DNA from: JBHHZJ01 sp046758005
GTDB taxonomy: Bacteria > Pseudomonadota > Alphaproteobacteria > Kiloniellales > J153
NCBI GenBank assembly: GCA_046758005.1
Contig: JBHHZJ010000012.1
Coordinates: 1 to 50,227, forward strand
Direction of reading: 5' to 3'
DNA length: 50,227 bases
A program made the translations under genes and the position numbers. Shown here in pieces: positions 46,717-50,227 of the stretch (its first letter is position 1; every line of letters begins with the position of its first letter). The notes beneath the pieces were generated by a model. It had not been told where the DNA came from. It made no database searches and worked only from the letters and a program-made list of their open reading frames with translations.

Positions 46717-47350
46717 TCCCAAGACCATGACGCAGTGACTCACCGCCTCGCCCTTCGAGACCGCCCTTCGGGCCACCTCGGGGCGAGACATTTTTCTTAA
46801 AAATTAAATACTTGGATAACACCAAGGCGTCGGCAAAGCCGGTGTCTCGAAACGCCAAGCAAGCGTGGGTCGTCCCGGCAAATCGCCGCGGAGTCATGAG
46901 AGTGGCTCTCAAATTGCGCTGGATCAATGACCGCCGGACGCAGGCTGTGCTCGAAAGTACCGTTCAAGAATCCGCTCGAAGGTCGGTCCGTGACCTGTCG
47001 GCGGGCTCGCGCCGAAGCCCCTTCCGATCCAGCGGTTGACGGCGCGACGCGACGGAAGCCGGTGAGCGGCGCGGGACCGCACTCCGGCAGTGTCTCATCA
47101 GAGTATTGGAGAATATCAGAGGATAGAAGTTGGCAGATATCCCAATACCAACGTGAAAAGATTTGGGATATTTTGCGGCAGATGCTCGGTTCATACATTC
47201 CCGATATTGTCCTGACATTTCTATCATTTATTTATTCGAGCCACTCGGCGGATGGTGGCGGGCGGACGATGGCTGCCGAAGGGTCGTCGTCGGAGCGCCC
47301 GTCACGCGATCGAAACCGGATCGGGTGGCATACACAAGGAGGAAGGGACC
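46717..47350. other. Long intergenic region upstream of amiE
   Basis: The 634 bp hold no gene I would support. About 46795-46815 and 47095-47240 are AT-rich. Visible structure: a short palindrome TGAGAG-TGG-CTCTCA at 46897-46911, and the overlapping inverted repeats at 47103-47173. The region must contain the amiE promoter, but I cannot fix its exact position. Open frames on both strands look like random translation of GC-rich sequence. Confidence 0.45.
47103..47173 (+). promoter_or_regulatory. Overlapping, mutually exclusive inverted repeats upstream of amiE
   Basis: Stem 1: GTATTGG (47103-47109) plus ATATC (47113-47117) pair with GATAT (47136-47140) plus CCAATAC (47142-47148), 12 bp with a small internal loop. 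Stem 2: AGATATCCCAA (47135-47145) pairs with TTGGGATATTT (47163-47173), 11 bp with one G-T pair, running into a fourth T at 47174. The segment 47136-47145 is used by both, so the stems exclude each other, as in attenuators and some riboswitches. They lie about 180-250 bp before the amiE ATG. They could also be nested operators acting as DNA. Confidence 0.5.
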
Positions 47351-48388
47351 ATGAGACACGGTGACATTGTAAGCAGTCGTGATACCGTGGGCGTTGCCGT
47401 CTTTCAGTACAAGATGCCACGCCTGCACAAGCGCAAGGAGGTGCTCGACAACGCGAAGAAGATCGCCGAGATGATCGTCGGCGCCAAGGTCGGGCTGCCC
47501 GGCATGGACCTGGCCATCTTCCCGGAATACAGCACGCACGGGATCATGTATGACCGCCAGGAAATGTTCGACACGGCCTCGACGATCCCGGGAGAGGAAA
47601 CCCAGATTTTCGGAGAGGCCCTTCGGGAAGCGAACTGTTGGGGCGTGTTTTCGCTGACCGGCGAGCGGCACGAAGACCACCCGAAAAAGCACCCCTATAA
47701 CACCCTCATTCTCATGAACAACAGGGGCGAGGTCGTCCAGAAGTACCGGAAGATCCTTCCGTGGTGCCCGATCGAAGGCTGGTATCCGGGCAACAGCACC
47801 TATGTGACCGAGGGTCCAAAAGGCCTGAAGGTCAGCCTGATCATCTGCGATGACGGCAACTACCCCGAAATCTGGCGCGATTGCGCGATGCGGGGAGCCG
47901 AACTCATCGTCCGATGCCAGGGTTACATGTACCCGGCCAAGGATCAGCAGGTGCTCATGGCGAAGGCGATGGCCTGGGCCAACTGCTCCTACGTGGCCGT
48001 CGCGAACGCGGCCGGATTCGATGGCGTCTACACCTACTTCGGTCACTCGGCGATCGTCGGGTTCGATGGACGGACTCTCGGTGAATGCGGCGAAGAGGAA
48101 TACGGGGTCCAGTTCGCCCAGCTTTCCGTGTCTGAAATCCGCGACGCGCGGGCGAACGACCAGGCCCAAAACCATCTCTTCAAGTTGCTGCACCGAGGGT
48201 ACACCGGCGTGTATGCCTCCGGGGACGGTGACAAGGGGGCCGTGGAGTGCCCGTTCGAGTTCTATCGAACCTGGGTGACCGACCCGAGGAAGGCGCAGGA
48301 GCAGGTCGAGGCGATCACGCGCCCGACGATCGGCGTCGCCGCTTGTCCGGTCGCAGGTATCCCGGAGCCCAGGTTGGCCGCCGAGTAG
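47351..48388 (+). CDS. amiE: Aliphatic amidase
   Basis: Hydrolyses short aliphatic amides to acid and ammonia; cytosolic, nitrilase superfamily, normally a homohexamer. 345 residues, the exact family length. The catalytic residues fall at the same numbers as in the Pseudomonas aeruginosa enzyme: Glu59 (FPEYSTHG), Lys134 (YRKILPW), Cys166 (IICDDGNYPE). The N-terminus MRHGDIVSSRDTVGVAVFQYK is the family start, and the ATG is preceded by GGAGGAAGGGACC, a very strong ribosome site. No amiC/amiR or amide porin gene is adjacent. A long structured leader and a strong terminator make it a single-gene unit. Confidence 0.96.
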   Translation: MRHGDIVSSRDTVGVAVFQYKMPRLHKRKEVLDNAKKIAEMIVGAKVGLPGMDLAIFPEYSTHGIMYDRQEMFDTASTIPGEETQIFGEALREANCWGVFSLTGERHEDHPKKHPYNTLILMNNRGEVVQKYRKILPWCPIEGWYPGNSTYVTEGPKGLKVSLIICDDGNYPEIWRDCAMRGAELIVRCQGYMYPAKDQQVLMAKAMAWANCSYVAVANAAGFDGVYTYFGHSAIVGFDGRTLGECGEEEYGVQFAQLSVSEIRDARANDQAQNHLFKLLHRGYTGVYASGDGDKGAVECPFEFYRTWVTDPRKAQEQVEAITRPTIGVAACPVAGIPEPRLAAE

Positions 48389-48473
48389 GAACCAGGCGGG
48401 ACGACGGCACCGAAACCGCTGGCAACAGAAGAAGAAGACCCAGGACTCCAGGGCAAAGCCTCAATACCTTCGC

Positions 48474-48519
48474 GCTGCCTCGCGACCCCTAAGCAGGAAT
48501 CGCGAAGCAGCTTTTTTTT
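48474..48519 (+). terminator. Intrinsic terminator of amiE
   Basis: GCTGC-c-TCGCG (48474-48484) pairs with CGCGA-a-GCAGC (48501-48511), ten pairs with one mismatch around a 16-nt loop, followed directly by eight T (48512-48519). It lies 86 bp after the amiE stop. This is the best rho-independent terminator in the window. Confidence 0.85.
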
Positions 48520-48636
48520 GCCGACGAAAACGACAGCGGGCCGCGGCTTCGATGGCCTCCAGGGCCTTCCCGGTCACCCGGGTGACCGTGACCCCGTCGT
48601 GGCCCGCCCCGGCCGTTTGCCGGCCCGTCGGCCAAG

Positions 48637-49389
48637 CTAATACACCGCGCGCCCGCCCGACAGGTCGAACACGGCGCCGGTCGAAAACGAGCAGTCCTCG
48701 GAGGCGAGCCACGCGATCAGGGCCGCCGCCTCCGCGGGCTGACCGAGCCGGCCGATCGGCATGCGCGACACCACGTCCTGGAGGTACTCCGGGGTCACGT
48801 CGCCGAGCATCTCGGTCTCGATGGCGGACGGCGTTACGCAGTTCACGATGACCCCGGTCTTGGCCAGTTCCTTGCCGAGCGCCTTGGTGAAGCCAACCGC
48901 GCCGGCCTTGGCCGCGCTGTAGGCCGCGTTCTTGGCCGCCCCCTCCATGCCGGCGATCGAGGACACGACGACGATCCGCCCGTAGCCACGCTCGAGCATG
49001 TGCGGCACGACTGCCCGGCAGCACAGGAACACGCTCGTCAAGTCCGCCCGGAGGAGCCGGTTCCATTCGTCGAGCGTGTACTCCCACGCGTTGCGGATAA
49101 TTCCGGCGATGCCCGCGTTGCAGATCAGGATGTCGATGATGGGGCAGGCATCCAGCGTCGCCTCCATCGCGGAGGCCACCGCGCCGGCGTCGCGCACGTC
49201 GACCGCGAGGCTGTGGACCTCGCCCTTGGCGGACAGGGTTTCGCTCGCCCGGATCAGCCGGCGCTCGTCGATGTCCCACAGGCACACGCTCGCCCCCGAA
49301 TTGAGCATCCGCTCGGCGGTCGCATAGCCGATGCCCCTGGCGGCGCCGGTGACGATCGCCGTGCGGCCCGCGAGATCGAGCGTGTTCAT
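48637..49389 (-). CDS. Short-chain dehydrogenase/reductase, FabG-like
   Basis: A 250-residue classical SDR. Cofactor motif TGAARGIG with an Asp after the second strand (LWDIDE), which favours NAD over NADP; ICNAGIAG; catalytic Ser in VVSSIAGM and Tyr/Lys in YSAAKAG; the C-terminal CSFSTGAVFDLSGG is typical. It is probably a dehydrogenase of a hydroxy acid or sugar rather than the fatty-acid-synthesis FabG. It stands alone, convergent with amiE. Confidence 0.9.
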   Translation of the reverse strand: MNTLDLAGRTAIVTGAARGIGYATAERMLNSGASVCLWDIDERRLIRASETLSAKGEVHSLAVDVRDAGAVASAMEATLDACPIIDILICNAGIAGIIRNAWEYTLDEWNRLLRADLTSVFLCCRAVVPHMLERGYGRIVVVSSIAGMEGAAKNAAYSAAKAGAVGFTKALGKELAKTGVIVNCVTPSAIETEMLGDVTPEYLQDVVSRMPIGRLGQPAEAAALIAWLASEDCSFSTGAVFDLSGGRAVY

Positions 49390-49707
49390 GGTTCCTTCCC
49401 GGCCCCCACGCGGCGTCGTTCGCCCGCCGCGTCGGACGAGCTTAAACCCAACGCCGGGCCCTGGTAACCCGTGACCGCGGCGTCGGGCACGATCCGGATC
49501 GATGCCCCCGGCCCTGCCGGGCGCAATTCGCCATGCCCGCGAACGGTATACGGGAGATCCTTGCCGTAAGCGATGCCATCGGGCGCCTGATCGACCGGTC
49601 TCCCGATTTTCGGAGACAGTGATCGCCCGGGACGAGCGGGAAACCGAAAGGTCGCGCGGGCGCCCGGCCTCGCTGGAGCGGAAGCTGCCTGCGATAACGC
49701 AGCAGAA
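49390..49707. other. Intergenic region between the SDR and PilZ genes
   Basis: These 318 bp contain no supported gene. One hairpin is visible at 49598-49617 (arms GTCTCCCGA and TCGGAGAC with one bulged base around a T-rich loop), with no U-tract on either strand. It may be a 3' structure of the PilZ mRNA. The promoter of the SDR gene must lie here but is not recognisable. Confidence 0.35.
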
Positions 49708-50106
49708 TCAGCGCAGCTGGCCCGAGCCGCCAGGGCCGCCGGCGTGGCCGGCGGTGCGGCCCTGCGCCGGGCCCTCGAGTCCCGCCGCCGAATCGAGGCA
49801 ACCGCCGAACAGACGGAGCGAGCGCACGGAGACTCTGAATTCCAAACCCATGGCGTTCGGCGCCGCCCAGACGCGCGTGGCATAGATATAGCCCGCCGCC
49901 GGGTGCTCGAGCCGGACTTCCAGGTTGCGCGGCACCGCGCCGGCCACGCGGATCCTGGCCCCGGCCGCGGAAACCTCTTCGATCAGGCAGCGCTGGGTGC
50001 GCCCGTCGGCGGTGAGGATGGCCGGAACCGGGCCGTGAACCCGATAACGCGGCCAGCGGCGGCGATCGGCCGTTTGCGTGCCTTGGGTACCTGGGCGGAG
50101 GGACAT
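49708..50106 (-). CDS. PilZ-domain protein
   Basis: A small (132-residue) predicted cyclic-di-GMP-binding protein. The Arg box RRRWPRYRV is present and the second motif reads EVSAAGARI, where D/NxSxxG is canonical; the Glu replacement may weaken binding. The C-terminal 30 residues are Gly/Pro-rich and unlike the domain. The start is uncertain: ATGs at 50151, 50145 and 50106 are all in frame and none has a good ribosome site. I used 50106. With CheZ it is one of two motility or signalling genes in the window. Confidence 0.78.
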   Translation of the reverse strand: MSLRPGTQGTQTADRRRWPRYRVHGPVPAILTADGRTQRCLIEEVSAAGARIRVAGAVPRNLEVRLEHPAAGYIYATRVWAAPNAMGLEFRVSVRSLRLFGGCLDSAAGLEGPAQGRTAGHAGGPGGSGQLR

Positions 50107-50227
50107 CGTCTCGTTTTCCCGGTCGAGAACACGCCACGCGGTCATGTGCATACGCCCGGTATGGTTAAGGGATCGTTTATGCCCCGGGCGGCCGCTTGAG
50201 CGCCGCTCCGGGATAGCGCCCCGCCTT

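Noticed and set aside
46797..47198. A 133-residue minus-strand frame in the amiE leader region
   Set aside because: No family-like pattern, no ribosome site, mixed AT- and GC-rich composition. Probably chance.
47252..47350. In-frame N-terminal extension of amiE
   Set aside because: The family start and the strong GGAGGAAGGGACC site are at 47351; the extension is not conserved-like.
49598..49617. Hairpin as a terminator of the PilZ gene
   Set aside because: It has a bulge and no U-tract on either strand. I mention it only as a possible 3' structure.
1..50227. CRISPR arrays, insertion sequences, prophage or attachment sites
   Set aside because: No regularly spaced direct repeats, transposase or integrase motifs, or tRNA-end duplications were seen. 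The only direct repeats are inside the beta-helix and DUF502 coding sequences.

Overview
The window is GC-rich, densely coded, single-copy chromosomal DNA from what is most likely an alphaproteobacterium, probably near the Rhodospirillales. The clues are the recG / sdhE / mfd arrangement, CheZ, a PilZ protein, a fused YpeA-type GNAT, an alpha/beta hydrolase-OsmC fusion, DUF938 and DUF502 proteins, and high-GC third codon positions throughout. No transposase, integrase, phage gene or CRISPR array was seen. The few AT-rich patches are intergenic (about 1320-1430, 15410-15530, 20815-20900, 46795-47240).

Layout. 1-5961, minus strand: the 3'-truncated gene of a secreted protein, then a double GNAT acetyltransferase, a rhodanese-type sulfurtransferase, an AlaX-type alanyl-tRNA editing protein, cysteine synthase and an ADP-ribose-type Nudix hydrolase. 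6159-14461, plus: a hydrolase-OsmC fusion and a complete peptide-type ABC importer (binding protein, two permeases, one fused double ATPase), followed by two small proteins. 14548-24331: cheZ; a secreted protein made of a thrombospondin-type-3 calcium motif followed by 57 uninterrupted left-handed beta-helix hexapeptides; a secreted STN/HEAT-repeat protein; a tyrosine phosphatase; peptide deformylase; small envelope proteins; an Fpg-type glycosylase; and a trehalose-phosphatase with a degenerate second HAD domain. 24359-29505: DUF938, a periplasmic molybdopterin-fold protein with no cysteine beside a monohaem cytochrome with no methionine ligand, a cyclopropane-fatty-acid synthase, a Bax-like glucosaminidase, a 48-residue zinc-ribbon protein and two tRNA-Leu genes with visible promoters. 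29607-41502: a proline-racemase-family enzyme, a type III polyketide synthase overlapping an isoprenylcysteine-methyltransferase-like gene, a fluoroacetate-dehalogenase-like hydrolase, a tandem DUF502 protein, recG, sdhE, mfd and a DsbA/FrnE-like protein. 41615-50227: a five-gene operon, amiE with a structured leader and a strong terminator, an SDR and a PilZ protein.

The strongest systems-level reading is the operon at 41615-46716. Acyl-CoA ligase, SDR, ACAD10/11-type acyl-CoA dehydrogenase, APH-fold kinase and a small DUF6285 protein have the same parts list as LvaE, LvaD, LvaC, LvaA and LvaB of the levulinate (4-oxo/4-hydroxy acid) pathway of Pseudomonas putida, in a different order and with three stop/start overlaps. 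The most novel-looking protein is the secreted beta-helix at 15595-17490, whose coils carry an arginine-rich strip on one face and an Asp/Asn-rich strip on another.

Functions rest on motif reading and family knowledge; no alignment or structure prediction could be run. Start codons were chosen from Shine-Dalgarno spacing, signal-peptide position and family length, and are uncertain where stated.
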